A stretch of 47,814 nucleotides of DNA. Origin: an uncultured Verrucomicrobiota bacterium (GTDB lineage Bacteria; Verrucomicrobiota; Verrucomicrobiia; Limisphaerales; JADLHS01). The stretch spans positions 1-47,814 of the forward strand of contig CAIKLQ010000589.1 of assembly GCA_903828255.1 (NCBI GenBank), given 5' to 3'. The notes under the pieces are model-generated. The model did no database searches. It saw only the letters and a program-made list of their open reading frames with translations, and was not told where the DNA came from. Of this stretch, positions 7,361 to 17,350 are shown one piece after another; position 1 is the stretch's first letter, and each line of letters begins with the position of its first letter. Position numbers and translations under genes: made by a program.

Positions 7361-10300
7361 ATGAGCACCAATTTTCTCCTCGGCCCCGCGGGCAGTGGCA
7401 AGACTCACCGCTGCCTGGCGGAAATTCGCGACGCCCTCGTGAGCGCCCCCGACGGGCCGCCCCTGCTGTTCATCGCGCCGCGCCAATCCACCTATTTGCT
7501 GGAGCGGCAGCTATTGTCCATGGGCGTGCGCGGGTTCACCCGGCTGGAGATTCTTTCCTTCGACCGCCTGGCCCGGCGCGTCCTCGAGGAACTGAGGCAA
7601 CCGATCCGCAACCTGTTGTCCGAGGAGGGGCGGGTGATGGCCCTGCGCGCCCTGCTGACGCAAAAGGAGCGCGAGCTAAAAGGTTTCGGCAGTTCGGCCC
7701 GGGCGACCGGGTTTGCCGCGCAACTGAGCCAGGTGTTACGCGAGCTTCAACGCGCCAACACCAGTGTCGAGCGGCTCCGCAATTTGCGGCTGCCCGACTC
7801 CGCCCCCACGTTGTTGACGAACAAACTTGGCGACCTCGCCCTCATGCTCGCGGCCTACCGCGAATGGCTGAAGGCCCAATCCGTCCACGATCCAGACGAC
7901 CTGCTGATGCGGGCGGCCCAAGAACTTTCCAGCGCCCGCAAGGGATCCAAACCCACCCCGCAATTTGCCGGCGTGTGGTTGGATGGGTTTGCGGAAATGA
8001 CCTGGCCGGAAATTAATCTCCTGACCGAATTGTTGCCCTGCAGCGACCGGGCCACGCTGGCGTTCTGTCTGGAGAATAGTGTTCCGGTTGAAAACGCGAC
8101 GGCCAGTTCGTTGTGGAGTCTCAACGCCGCCACGTTTCAACGTTGCCGGGAACGCGTCCGGCAGTTGGGGCTGCAACATGAAGTCACGCTGTTGCCGCTC
8201 GGGAGTGATGCGTTGCCCCGCTTCAAGGACGCTCCGGCGCTGGAATATCTGGCGTCCAGTTGGAGCGACCGCGCCACGCTGCCGGCCCCTCCGTTGGGCG
8301 GCTTGAACTTCGTCGAATGTACCGATCCCGAGGCGGAGGCGCTGCTGGCGGCGCGCTTGATCAACGACCATGTGCGCAACCGCTCGGGCCGGTACCGCGA
8401 AGTGAGCGTGATCGTGCGGCGCATGGACACCTACGCCGACGCGCTGCAACGGACCTTTCGCCGGCACGACATTCCGTTCTTCGCCGATCACCGCGAGCCG
8501 ATGGGACATCATCCCGCCGCCGAGTTGACCCGCAGCGCGTTGAGCCTGGCGGCGCACGGTTGGGGGCACGAGGACTGGATCGCCGCGCTTAAAACCGGGC
8601 TGGTGGTGGAGAACAACTCACTCGTGGATGGCCTTGAGAACGCCACTCTGGCGCGGGGCGTGCGCGGGAACGAATGGCTGGACTTGGAAGTTTACCAACG
8701 GAAAGCAGGTTTGTCCGTTGGCGCCGTGGCGGAACTAGCCCGGCCGGTGGCGGCGTTTCGGACGTTCAAGGAAGCGTTGAGCGCGCCGGTGGATGGCCCG
8801 GCGTTGGCGGCGGCGTTGCGCCGTCTTTGGACGGCGTTGCGGGTGCCCGGGATCTTGGATCAATGGCAGGGCGAGGTGGAGGGGATGAACCTTCCGCCGC
8901 TCTACCGCACCATGCACCGCACGGCGTGGGAGCAATTGCAGAACTGGTGCGACAACTTGGTGCTCGCCTTTGCCAACACCAAACTCGAAGCGCGGGAGTG
9001 GCTGCCGATCGCTGAGGCGGGACTGGCCAGCCTGTCCTTGGGGGTCATTCCACCCGCACTGGACCAGGTATTTCTCGGCGCGGTGGACCGCGCCCGGCAG
9101 CCGGACGTGAAGCTCACAATCGTCCTCGGCCTGAACGCCGGAGTTTTTCCCGCCCCGCCCACCGCGCCGCCGCTGTTGAACCGCGCGGAGCGGGTGGGGT
9201 TGCAATCGGAAGCGGACTTGGGGCTGGGCTGGGATGTCGCGCAGTTGGCTTCGCGCGAAAACTACTATGCTTACATCGCCTGCACGCGGGCCAGCGAGCG
9301 GCTTTGCGTGAGTTGGTCGCGCCGCAGTGCGAATGGCAAATCCCTGGCCCGCTCCGCCGTGGCGGAACGCCTGCTGACTTTTGCCGACCTCAAAGCGAAC
9401 GCCGAGGCGGGGGTTGGCGACATGACCGTGTTTGATGGCCGCTTGAAAAGTTTCAGCGGCAGTCTCGCTCCGGAAAGCGTCACTTCGTTGCCGGAACTGT
9501 TCGAGTGCCCGGGTTGGAATCGGCTGCTACCGGCGAACCTTGCCACGGAACACGCCGTCGGTCTGGGGCGCAAAGCCTGCGACCAACTGCGAGAACAATT
9601 GCTGCCGGCGGGAGGGGAGAAAACTCGCCGGCTCAGCGCGCCCGCCTTGCAACAGCTCTATCCGGAGCAGAGCCTGCGTTCCTCGGTGAGCGCGCTGGAG
9701 AAATTCGCGGAATGTCCGTTCCACCATTTCGCCAGCCAGCAACTGCACCTCAAGGAACGAGAGGAATTCGAGGCCGATCAAGCGACCATCGGCACGCTGC
9801 TGCACGCCGTTCTGAAGGAGTTCCACGAACTCACGCTCCGCGAAAAAAGCAAATGGCGCGATTGGTCGCCGGCGGCGGCGGCGAAGAAAATCCGGGAGTT
9901 GGGATTGGCATTGATGGGGCAGGAGAAATTCGCTCCGCAGTCGCAGGACGAATTGGTGCGTTGGGAGTCGGAGCAGAAAATCGAGGGCCTGGCGCTGGCG
10001 GTGCAGCAGGTGGTTGCGTGGTTCGGGACCAATTCCTTCGACCCGGTGCTGTCGGAATTCAAATTCCGGGACCAGCCGGACGCCGACCGTAACCCGCCGG
10101 ACGTGCCGGCCTGGAATCTCGCCCTCGCAGGAGGTCGCACCCTCAAATTGCAAGGCAGCCTGGATCGGCTGGATGTTTGCGCGTTGCCGGATGGCCGGTT
10201 GCTGGTCGCGATTTTTGACTACAAGACCGGCGGCAAGTCCCCCAGTCAGGCGCGGTTGCAGAAGGGTTTTGAACTGCAATTGCTGGGGTACCTCGCGTTC

Positions 10301-10915
10301 GTCGTCGAGTCACCGGAATTGAAAACGAAGTTGATCGGGTTGCGGCCCGGCAGCGTGAGCGACCAGACCGCACTGGTGCCCGCCGGAGCGTTTTATGTCC
10401 CGCTCTCTCTCAAAATGCAAAGCGCCGGCCGCGATGCCACCGAAGCGGAGCGGAAAAAGTCATCGCTGCAATCCCTGACGCATGAAGGCCGGGCGAACCG
10501 CGAGTGGCTGGAGCAGTTTGACAGCTCCGCCAAGAAAGATGGCCGCACTTGGGAACATTCCTTGCAATTCAAACCCCATGAGCAATCGCCCAATTTCCAA
10601 GCCGCGCCGGATTTTGGGGCCTTGCTGGAAAGTGCCCGCGGATTTCTGCGGCAGCACGCCGGCGCGATTTTGGCAGGCGACGTGACGGTGTCGCCCGCGC
10701 GGTTCGGCTCCACCAAGATTGCCTGTGAGTATTGCCCCTTCCAACCGGTCTGCCGCTTTGAGCCGGTGTTCGGCACTTTCCGCTCGGTGACTTACACCAA
10801 GCCGGCCGAATCAAAAACCGCCGGGGATGATTCGCGCGCGGCCAAAACGGACGGGCCGCCCGCGAAAAAGAAATCAGCTAAAAGTAAAACCGGAAATCTT
10901 CCTCCCGCATCATGA
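7361..10915 (+). CDS. addB: AddB-like helicase-nuclease subunit with 4Fe-4S cluster
   Basis: This 1184-aa protein is the B subunit of the AddAB complex, which processes double-strand breaks for RecA-dependent repair. The N-terminus has the Walker A motif GPAGSGKT (residues 8-15). The C-terminal PD-(D/E)XK nuclease shows IFDYKTGGK (Asp953, Lys955). Four cysteines, Cys785 and Cys1122-X2-Cys1125-X5-Cys1131, match the spacing of the iron-sulphur staple described for Bacillus AddB. The ATG at 7361 is preferred over an upstream start at 7331 because NFLLGPAGSGKT follows directly. The stop overlaps the addA start by 4 bp (ATGA), so the two are translationally coupled. Residues after 1140 form a lysine-rich tail of no obvious function. 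Confidence 0.93.
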   Translation: MSTNFLLGPAGSGKTHRCLAEIRDALVSAPDGPPLLFIAPRQSTYLLERQLLSMGVRGFTRLEILSFDRLARRVLEELRQPIRNLLSEEGRVMALRALLTQKERELKGFGSSARATGFAAQLSQVLRELQRANTSVERLRNLRLPDSAPTLLTNKLGDLALMLAAYREWLKAQSVHDPDDLLMRAAQELSSARKGSKPTPQFAGVWLDGFAEMTWPEINLLTELLPCSDRATLAFCLENSVPVENATASSLWSLNAATFQRCRERVRQLGLQHEVTLLPLGSDALPRFKDAPALEYLASSWSDRATLPAPPLGGLNFVECTDPEAEALLAARLINDHVRNRSGRYREVSVIVRRMDTYADALQRTFRRHDIPFFADHREPMGHHPAAELTRSALSLAAHGWGHEDWIAALKTGLVVENNSLVDGLENATLARGVRGNEWLDLEVYQRKAGLSVGAVAELARPVAAFRTFKEALSAPVDGPALAAALRRLWTALRVPGILDQWQGEVEGMNLPPLYRTMHRTAWEQLQNWCDNLVLAFANTKLEAREWLPIAEAGLASLSLGVIPPALDQVFLGAVDRARQPDVKLTIVLGLNAGVFPAPPTAPPLLNRAERVGLQSEADLGLGWDVAQLASRENYYAYIACTRASERLCVSWSRRSANGKSLARSAVAERLLTFADLKANAEAGVGDMTVFDGRLKSFSGSLAPESVTSLPELFECPGWNRLLPANLATEHAVGLGRKACDQLREQLLPAGGEKTRRLSAPALQQLYPEQSLRSSVSALEKFAECPFHHFASQQLHLKEREEFEADQATIGTLLHAVLKEFHELTLREKSKWRDWSPAAAAKKIRELGLALMGQEKFAPQSQDELVRWESEQKIEGLALAVQQVVAWFGTNSFDPVLSEFKFRDQPDADRNPPDVPAWNLALAGGRTLKLQGSLDRLDVCALPDGRLLVAIFDYKTGGKSPSQARLQKGFELQLLGYLAFVVESPELKTKLIGLRPGSVSDQTALVPAGAFYVPLSLKMQSAGRDATEAERKKSSLQSLTHEGRANREWLEQFDSSAKKDGRTWEHSLQFKPHEQSPNFQAAPDFGALLESARGFLRQHAGAILAGDVTVSPARFGSTKIACEYCPFQPVCRFEPVFGTFRSVTYTKPAESKTAGDDSRAAKTDGPPAKKKSAKSKTGNLPPAS

Positions 10916-13900
10916 GCGCGCCGACGAATCAACAACGGGAAGCCATCCAGTCCCCGGGCGCGGTGCTGCTCACCGCCGGGGCCGGCACCGGCAAAACCGC
11001 CACGCTGGTCAATCGTTGCGTCCGGCTGGTCACGGAAGAACGGGTCAGCGTGGAAGAGTTGCTGGTGGTGACGTTCACCAACGCGGCCGCCGCCGAACTG
11101 AAACAGCGCCTGCGCGAGGCGTTGCAAGCCCGGTTGGCGGAGGCGGGCGACCCGTACTTGCAGCAGCAGTTGCTGCTGCTGGAGGGGGCGCACATCTCCA
11201 CCATCCACGCCTTCTGCCTCGAACTCCTCCGGGCGCATTTCACGGAATTGGGCCTCGATCCCGGGGTGGCGGTATTGGAGGAATCCATCACCCGGCCGCT
11301 GGCGAACGAAATCGCGCGTCAGGTGGTGACCAACGCCATCGCCGAGCCAGCCGTGCAATCGCTCGTGGTGGACCACTTTGGTGGCAGCGGCGAACGTCTG
11401 GCGGAACAAATGCGCAAGACGCACCAGTTCTACGTCAAACAACCCCATGCCGGGAGTCTGCTCGCCGCGGAACTGAAAATCTTCACGGCTGACCAGCCTG
11501 AAAAGTGGCGTGCCGAGCGGCCGCGGATTCTCAAGGAATGGTTGTTGGCGTGGCAACCCGCCGTCGCGTGGCAGATTCAGGACACGTTGGGAACCTTGCC
11601 AAATGTCAGTGGCTATGGCGGCGCGAGCGCGACCGCGGAAGGCATCCGCCTGATTGAAAAGCAACTGCCTGAATTTGGGGAAAGCCTGGCCCGCATTACC
11701 GGGGAGAGTTCCAGCCCTGAAATCGCGGCCGCCTTGCAGCAAATCCAAAAACTCAACCGCCCAGATTTCTGGGTGCGGGGAACGGCAAACAAACGCGGGG
11801 TGTTGGAGGAGTTTTTTGCGGAGGCGGCGGAACTGGCCGGGTGGCTGCCGACTGACAACGGCGACCCGTTGGATGCCGAATGGCAGTTGGCGCGCGGCCC
11901 GATGCAGACGTTGCTCAAGTTGACCCAGGCGTATGCCAGCCAATTCGCGGTCGCCAAACGCGCCTTGGGCGGCGTGGATTTTTCCGACTTGGAACAACTC
12001 GCCTTGCAACTGCTGACCGACGACAGCATCGCCGAGCGTTGGCGCGCACGCTTCCGGCACGTCTTCGTGGACGAGTGTCAGGATATCAATGCCGCGCAGG
12101 ACGCGCTCATCCAGGCCCTCAGCTATCACGATGCGCGCGCCAACCTTTTCATGGTCGGGGACGTGAAGCAGAGCATCTACCGCTTCCGCATGGCAGCGCC
12201 CCAACTTTTTCGGGCCTATGCCGGGGATTGGAATGGCAAGTTGAACCACCGGGTGCTGGCGCTGAACGAGAACTTTCGCAGTCGTGCCGGGATTCTGGCG
12301 TTTGCCAACGACCTGTTTGGTTGCCTCATGGGCGCCGGATTGGGCGGGGTTAATTACGGTGAAAGCGACCGGTTGCAATTCGGCACGCTCAAAACCGCGG
12401 ATCGTTCCCCGCTCTCTTTGCAACCAACCGCGAGCAACGGTCCCAAAAGTCACTGGTCCGAAGCAGATTGCCGGGTGGAACTGCACTTGGTGAATTCGCA
12501 GGCCGAGGAGGCTGCCGGCGGGGCGAATGACGCCGCCGATGACAGTGCGGGCGAGGGTTGGGAGGACTTGCTGGCCATTGACCAACAGGCCCGCGTGACC
12601 GCGGGCCGCCTGCGCGAGATGATGGACGGCCAGCATCAGGTCTGGGACAAACGCGAAAATAAATTCCGCGACCTCAAGTGGAGTGACGTCGGCCTGTTGA
12701 TGCGGGCGATCAGCGGACGGGCGGGGGCGTTTCTCCGCGAATTCCGCCGGCAGGACATCCCGCTGGTGGCGGAGCAGGGCGATTTTCTCGCCACGCTGGA
12801 GGCGCAAGACCTCGCGGCCTTGCTGCGAATCCTGGACAACCCGCGCCAGGACATTCCGTTGTTTGCGGTGCTGCGCTCGCCACTGGTGGGCCTTTCGCTG
12901 GATGAACTGGTGACCTTGGGAGCGACCGGTAAGGGAGCGGATGCCATGAGCCGGCTGGAGTCGCGGCAGGACAACCCGGCGATCCAGTCTTTCCTGGCGC
13001 AACTCGACCGTTGGCGGCGGTTGGCGCTGGTGACTTCGCTTTCCTGCGTTTTGGAAAGCGTCCTCGGGGAAACGCGCTACGAGGCTTTCCTGCTCACTTT
13101 GGATGACGGCAGGGATCGCGTGGCGAACGTCCGCCGCTTTCTCGATCTCGCCCGCCGCTACGATCCGTTGCAGCGCCAGGGCCTGCATCGCTTCCTGAAA
13201 TTCATCGCGGAGCAGCAGGCGGCGGAGCAGGAAATCGAACCGTTGCCGCCCCGGCAACCGGAAGCGGTGCAACTCCTGTCCGTGCATAAGAGCAAGGGCC
13301 TGGAGTTCCCCGTCGTGATCCTCGCCGGCATCGGTTCGCGTTTTCACCAGCCGGAGTTGAATGACGGCATCCTGTTTTCCCGGAGTTGGGGTATGGCGCC
13401 GCAGGTCGTTGACGGCGACCGGCAGTGGCGTCAGGACAGCTTGGTCCGCTGGCAGGTGCGGCGCGAGGAAAGGCGGGAGTCCGTGGCCGAGGAGCTGCGC
13501 CTGCTTTACGTCGCCATCACGCGGGCGCGGGACACCTTGCTCCTGGTGGGCAGCTTCAATCCCGACGGCAAAGCCTGGCGGAAGCGCTGCGCCTATCCTC
13601 CTGAAATCGGAGTCCCCCGCGCCAAGAGCTATTGCGAATGGCTGGGCTTGTGGCTGGGCGACCGCGCCGACTGGAGCCAGGCAATAGGTGAAGTCGTGTA
13701 TCCCGCCGATACCAAGACTGCCCGCTTGCGCTGGCAGATCCATACCGGAACCGGCACGCCTCCCGCGGAAAAGCAAGTGGCCGCGCCGCCGCTTCCGTTG
13801 ACGCCGGAACAGATGGCAGCATTTTCCTGGCGTTATGCGAACACCCCGGCCACGACCGCCCCGGCCAAGACCTCCGCTTCGGCCTTGCGCCAGCGCGGCG

Positions 13901-14526
13901 CGGAAGCCGACGAAGAAACCGCCCCGCTCCGGCCCGCGCAGCCGAGGGCTGGCTTATCCGGGGCCAGGCAAAGCTCCGGGATTGGCGCGGCCGACATCGG
14001 GACGGCCCATCACAAATTTCTGCAGCATGTGAATCTGACCGAAGTGGGTTCGGAAACGGGATTGCAAGCCGAGGCGAAACGACTGAGCCGCGCGGGAATC
14101 ATAACTGTTGAGGAAGCCGGAGTGCTGGAGTTGTCGGCCATCCTCAAGTTTTGGCAATCAGCGCTGGGGCTGGAAATTCTCCAACAGGATCCCAAAAACC
14201 TGCGCCGAGAGTTGCCGTTCACGGCCGCCTTTTCCCCCGGTGAAATCTCCGGTTTCGGCCCGACCTTTCGCGACCTCCCCGACGAGATCGTGATCGTCCA
14301 GGGTTCGGTGGACCTGGCGCTCATCTTAGCCGCGGAAATCTGGATCGTGGATTTCAAAACGGACCACCTACACCCGGATGATTTGAAATCGCGAACGGAA
14401 GAACATGCCCCGCAGCTCCGACTTTATGCGGCCGCCTTGGAACGTATCTACAACCTTCCGATCCGCCGCGCCCTCCTGCATTTCCTGCACCTCGGTCGCA
14501 GCGTGGATGTTCGCGGCGCAAGCTAA
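10912..14526 (+). CDS. addA: AddA-like helicase-nuclease subunit
   Basis: This 1204-aa UvrD-type (SF1A) helicase is fused to a C-terminal PD-(D/E)XK nuclease, the A subunit of AddAB. Walker A is AGAGTGKT (22-29). Motif Ia region LVVTFTNAAAAELKQR and the Walker B FVDECQD (Asp387, Glu388) follow. GDVKQSIYRFRMA is motif III and VHKSKGLEFPVVIL is motif V. The nuclease keeps IWIVDFKTDHL (Asp1147, Lys1149), so both motor and nuclease should be active. Family size (about 1200 aa) is normal. It overlaps addB by ATGA. Residues about 960-1040 form an alanine/proline-rich spacer before the nuclease domain. Chi recognition cannot be inferred. Confidence 0.94.
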   Translation: MSAPTNQQREAIQSPGAVLLTAGAGTGKTATLVNRCVRLVTEERVSVEELLVVTFTNAAAAELKQRLREALQARLAEAGDPYLQQQLLLLEGAHISTIHAFCLELLRAHFTELGLDPGVAVLEESITRPLANEIARQVVTNAIAEPAVQSLVVDHFGGSGERLAEQMRKTHQFYVKQPHAGSLLAAELKIFTADQPEKWRAERPRILKEWLLAWQPAVAWQIQDTLGTLPNVSGYGGASATAEGIRLIEKQLPEFGESLARITGESSSPEIAAALQQIQKLNRPDFWVRGTANKRGVLEEFFAEAAELAGWLPTDNGDPLDAEWQLARGPMQTLLKLTQAYASQFAVAKRALGGVDFSDLEQLALQLLTDDSIAERWRARFRHVFVDECQDINAAQDALIQALSYHDARANLFMVGDVKQSIYRFRMAAPQLFRAYAGDWNGKLNHRVLALNENFRSRAGILAFANDLFGCLMGAGLGGVNYGESDRLQFGTLKTADRSPLSLQPTASNGPKSHWSEADCRVELHLVNSQAEEAAGGANDAADDSAGEGWEDLLAIDQQARVTAGRLREMMDGQHQVWDKRENKFRDLKWSDVGLLMRAISGRAGAFLREFRRQDIPLVAEQGDFLATLEAQDLAALLRILDNPRQDIPLFAVLRSPLVGLSLDELVTLGATGKGADAMSRLESRQDNPAIQSFLAQLDRWRRLALVTSLSCVLESVLGETRYEAFLLTLDDGRDRVANVRRFLDLARRYDPLQRQGLHRFLKFIAEQQAAEQEIEPLPPRQPEAVQLLSVHKSKGLEFPVVILAGIGSRFHQPELNDGILFSRSWGMAPQVVDGDRQWRQDSLVRWQVRREERRESVAEELRLLYVAITRARDTLLLVGSFNPDGKAWRKRCAYPPEIGVPRAKSYCEWLGLWLGDRADWSQAIGEVVYPADTKTARLRWQIHTGTGTPPAEKQVAAPPLPLTPEQMAAFSWRYANTPATTAPAKTSASALRQRGAEADEETAPLRPAQPRAGLSGARQSSGIGAADIGTAHHKFLQHVNLTEVGSETGLQAEAKRLSRAGIITVEEAGVLELSAILKFWQSALGLEILQQDPKNLRRELPFTAAFSPGEISGFGPTFRDLPDEIVIVQGSVDLALILAAEIWIVDFKTDHLHPDDLKSRTEEHAPQLRLYAAALERIYNLPIRRALLHFLHLGRSVDVRGAS

Positions 14527-14662
14527 ACGGCTTATTTAGGAAGCCCTGGACCCTCTGCTGCGCAGGTGCATAGCGGTCGTCATCACTCTTCGCAAATACG
14601 ACAAGCCGCTCTCGCTAAACCTGGCGCGGGTGGAGGAGAGCGCTTCCACCGTTTTTCCGGGC

Positions 14663-14680
14663 GGCAAGGATGCCGGCCGC
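14663..14680 (+). repeat. 18-bp dispersed repeat, copy 1 (GGCAAGGATGCCGGCCGC)
   Basis: The same 18 bases recur at 19121-19138. Both copies are in intergenic DNA, and both lie shortly after a TTTCCGGGCGGCAAG stretch. It looks like a dispersed intergenic repeat. Confidence 0.5.
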
Positions 14681-14698
14681 CACGGACGCTGCCGCTTG

Positions 14699-14724
14699 AC
14701 TCTCAACCCTCAACTCTCAACCCT
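14699..14724 (+). repeat. Tandem repeat, 14-bp period, just before priA
   Basis: ACTCTCAACCCT occurs at 14699-14710 and again at 14713-14724. It ends 9 bp before the priA ATG and takes the place where a Shine-Dalgarno would be expected. Confidence 0.5.
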
Positions 14725-14733
14725 TCCCTCGCC

Positions 14734-17091
14734 ATGATCGCCCGCGTCAGCCTCGAAATCGCGCTCCGCAAGGAGTTCGATTATGCCATCCCGCCAGAGT
14801 TGGCCGGGAAGGTGGAAGTTGGCAGTCGCGTGCAAGTGCCGTTTGGCGGGCGAAAGCTCATGGGTTGCGTGACGGCGATGGCGGAAGAATCCGGGCAGGT
14901 GCGGCTCAAACCCATTCTCAAAGTCATCGGCGCGCAGACACTGGTCACGCCCAAGGTGCTCAAGCTGGCGCGGTGGATCGCGAACTATTATTGCTGCGCG
15001 CCGGAGATCGCGCTCAAGAGCGTGCTGCCCGAAGCCGTGCGCAAGGAGGAGGCGGGGTGGCGCGAACGATTGTTCGTGCGGGCGCTGCCGGCGGGTGGGG
15101 ACTTTCCCAAACTTCCCAAGCGCCAGCAAGAAGCGTGGAACATCGTCGAAGAACGGCGCGAGATTTCGCTCGCCGAATTGCTGGAACTTGCGGACACCAC
15201 CGCCGCCACCGTGCGCAAACTCGAGGACCGCGGTCTCGTGGAAATCGCCACGCAAATTTCCGAGCGCGATCCGTATGCGCGCGAGGAGATTTTGCCGACC
15301 ACGCCGCTGGTGTTGAATCCGACGCAGGCGGCGGCGCTGGCGAAGATCGTGGCGGCAATGGAGGGACGAAGGTCAGAAACCAGCAGTCCGACCTCCACCT
15401 TCCTCCTCCACGGCGTCACCGGCAGCGGCAAGACGGAAGTCTATCTCCAAGCCCTCGCGCACGCGCTGGCGCAGGGCAAGGGCGGCATCGTGCTCGTGCC
15501 GGAGATTGCACTGACGCCGCAAACCGTCGAGCGGTTCAAGGCGCGGTTCAGTTCCGGGCCGCAGCAGACGCTCGTGGCCGTGCTCCATTCGCATCTGTCC
15601 GCCGGCGAGCGGCATGACGAGTGGCACAAGATTCGGCAAGGGCGGGCGCGGGTTGTGATCGGCGCGCGCTCGCCGATTTTTGCGCCGGTGGAGCCGCTCG
15701 GATTGGTCATCGTGGACGAGGAACACGAGCACACTTACAAGCAGGAGGAAGCGCCGCGCTACCACGCGCGCGACGTGGCCATCGTACGCGGGCAGATGGA
15801 AAACGCCGTGGTGGTGCTCGGCTCCGCGACGCCGTCGCTGGAGAGTTACTACAATTGCAAGCACGGCAAATACACCTTGCTCGAATTGCCCGAGCGCGTG
15901 GACGACCAGAAAATGCCGCACGTCCGTGTGGTGGACATGCGCCAAGCCGGGCGCGCTGGCAAAGGTCCACCGCTGTTTTCGCCGCAACTCAAGGAAGCCA
16001 TCACGCAACGACTTGAGCGTGGCGAGCAGACGATTTTGTTTTTGAACCGGCGTGGCTATTCGACGTCGCTGCAATGTCCGCTCTGTGGCTTCGTGGCCGA
16101 GTGCCCGAATTGCAGCCTGTCGCTCACGTATCATCGGCCGGAGCAAAAGCTGCGGTGCCATCTGTGCGGCTGGTTCGAGGCGGTGCCGGCCGTGTGCCCG
16201 AACGCGAAATGCAAAAATCCCGCGATCCGTTTCGCGGGCACGGGCACGCAGCGGGTCGAAGAAACGCTCGGCAAACTCTTCCCGCAGGCGCGCGTCAAGC
16301 GCATGGATGCCGACGTGATGAAGCGCAAGGAGGATTACCGCCAGGTGCTCGGTGATTTTCGCGTGGGGAAAATTGACATCCTCATCGGCACGCAAATGAT
16401 CGCGAAAGGGCTGCATTTCCCGAACGTCACGCTCGTGGGCATCATCTACGCCGACCTCGCGTTGCATCAACCGGATTTCCGGGCGGGCGAGCGCACGTTC
16501 CAACTACTCACGCAAGTCTCCGGTCGCGCGGGCCGCGGGGATGTCGAGGGCGAGGTGTTCGTGCAAGCGTTCACGCCGTTTCATCCGGCGATCCAGTTTG
16601 CCCGCCGCCACGACTTTGTCGGGTTCTACGATCAAGAACTGGAATTCCGCGAGCAGTTGAAATATCCGCCCGTGAGCCGCGTGGCGTTGCTCACGTTGAA
16701 AGGACGGAACGAGGAGAAGGTGAAGTTCAGCGCGGAGCACGTCCGACATGAACTGGACAAACTGACTACTGCAGGCGCAGCGGGGAGTGGGAAAGTTGGT
16801 GAGCCGGGGAGGGAGAATAGTGAGGCGGAACTCAATCTCGGCGAGCGCGCCCCCCCGCGTCCACTCGCCGACGCTCCGACTCAGCCGCCCCCCCTCTTCC
16901 GCGACTTGATCATCGCCGGTCCCGCGCCCGCGCCGCTGTTGCGCGCGGAGACGTTCTACCGCTACCAAATCATGCTCCGCACCCGGGCGATGAGCCGGCT
17001 CAGCCGGGCGCTCGCGCAGATCACGACGACCCTTGTGCTGCCGGAGGACGTGACGCTGACGGTGGACATTGATCCGGTGAATCTCGGCTGA
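14734..17091 (+). CDS. priA: Primosomal protein N' (PriA helicase)
   Basis: PriA reloads the replisome at repaired or stalled forks. The 785-aa protein has the N-terminal 3'-DNA-binding domain (start MIARVSLEIALRKEFDYAIP), Walker A GVTGSGKT (227-234) and DEEH (328-331). It also has eight cysteines in paired CxxC-type motifs between Cys448 and Cys493 (CPLCGF, CPNC, CHLCGW, CPNAKC) for two zinc ions, and helicase motifs V/VI (GTQMIAKGLHF, QVSGRAGRG). A proline/glycine-rich insert of about 40 residues (about 677-719) sits before the C-terminal domain and looks like added low-complexity sequence. I chose the ATG at 14734; an open extension to 14566 is repeat-derived. It follows addA by 207 bp, giving a repair-restart pair. 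Confidence 0.95.
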   Translation: MIARVSLEIALRKEFDYAIPPELAGKVEVGSRVQVPFGGRKLMGCVTAMAEESGQVRLKPILKVIGAQTLVTPKVLKLARWIANYYCCAPEIALKSVLPEAVRKEEAGWRERLFVRALPAGGDFPKLPKRQQEAWNIVEERREISLAELLELADTTAATVRKLEDRGLVEIATQISERDPYAREEILPTTPLVLNPTQAAALAKIVAAMEGRRSETSSPTSTFLLHGVTGSGKTEVYLQALAHALAQGKGGIVLVPEIALTPQTVERFKARFSSGPQQTLVAVLHSHLSAGERHDEWHKIRQGRARVVIGARSPIFAPVEPLGLVIVDEEHEHTYKQEEAPRYHARDVAIVRGQMENAVVVLGSATPSLESYYNCKHGKYTLLELPERVDDQKMPHVRVVDMRQAGRAGKGPPLFSPQLKEAITQRLERGEQTILFLNRRGYSTSLQCPLCGFVAECPNCSLSLTYHRPEQKLRCHLCGWFEAVPAVCPNAKCKNPAIRFAGTGTQRVEETLGKLFPQARVKRMDADVMKRKEDYRQVLGDFRVGKIDILIGTQMIAKGLHFPNVTLVGIIYADLALHQPDFRAGERTFQLLTQVSGRAGRGDVEGEVFVQAFTPFHPAIQFARRHDFVGFYDQELEFREQLKYPPVSRVALLTLKGRNEEKVKFSAEHVRHELDKLTTAGAAGSGKVGEPGRENSEAELNLGERAPPRPLADAPTQPPPLFRDLIIAGPAPAPLLRAETFYRYQIMLRTRAMSRLSRALAQITTTLVLPEDVTLTVDIDPVNLG

Positions 17092-17130
17092 GTCGGCGCC
17101 AAACTTGGAAATTTGAACCAACCCCTGTGA

Positions 17131-17155
17131 GAGCCGAGGTAACGAGGCGCGGCTC
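17131..17155 (+). other. Hairpin downstream of priA
   Basis: GAGCCG (17131-17136) pairs with CGGCTC (17150-17155) around a 13-nt loop, 40 bp past the priA stop. No T-run follows, so termination here is uncertain. The rest of the 259-bp spacer up to the next gene shows nothing else definite. Confidence 0.35.
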
Positions 17156-17350
17156 AAATCTTTGGGAAATGAAAGACGCCGCCCGTCAGCGCCGACATCT
17201 TTGAAAGCCCCTCGGCCTCGCAGTAAATTCGGCCCGACGAACTTTTGGCGCATATACGACAAAAGGTTGTGGCCGGTTGCCCCGAGATTTAGAGCGCGGC
17301 GGCGGCGGCGTAATTTATCGGCCAGCCGGCTTTCCCGCTTGTTCGCGACG

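Noticed and set aside
10792-13776. 994-codon minus-strand open frame opposite addB/addA
   Set aside because: It is the antisense shadow of addA in GC-rich DNA. It has no domain pattern, while the plus strand has all helicase and nuclease motifs.
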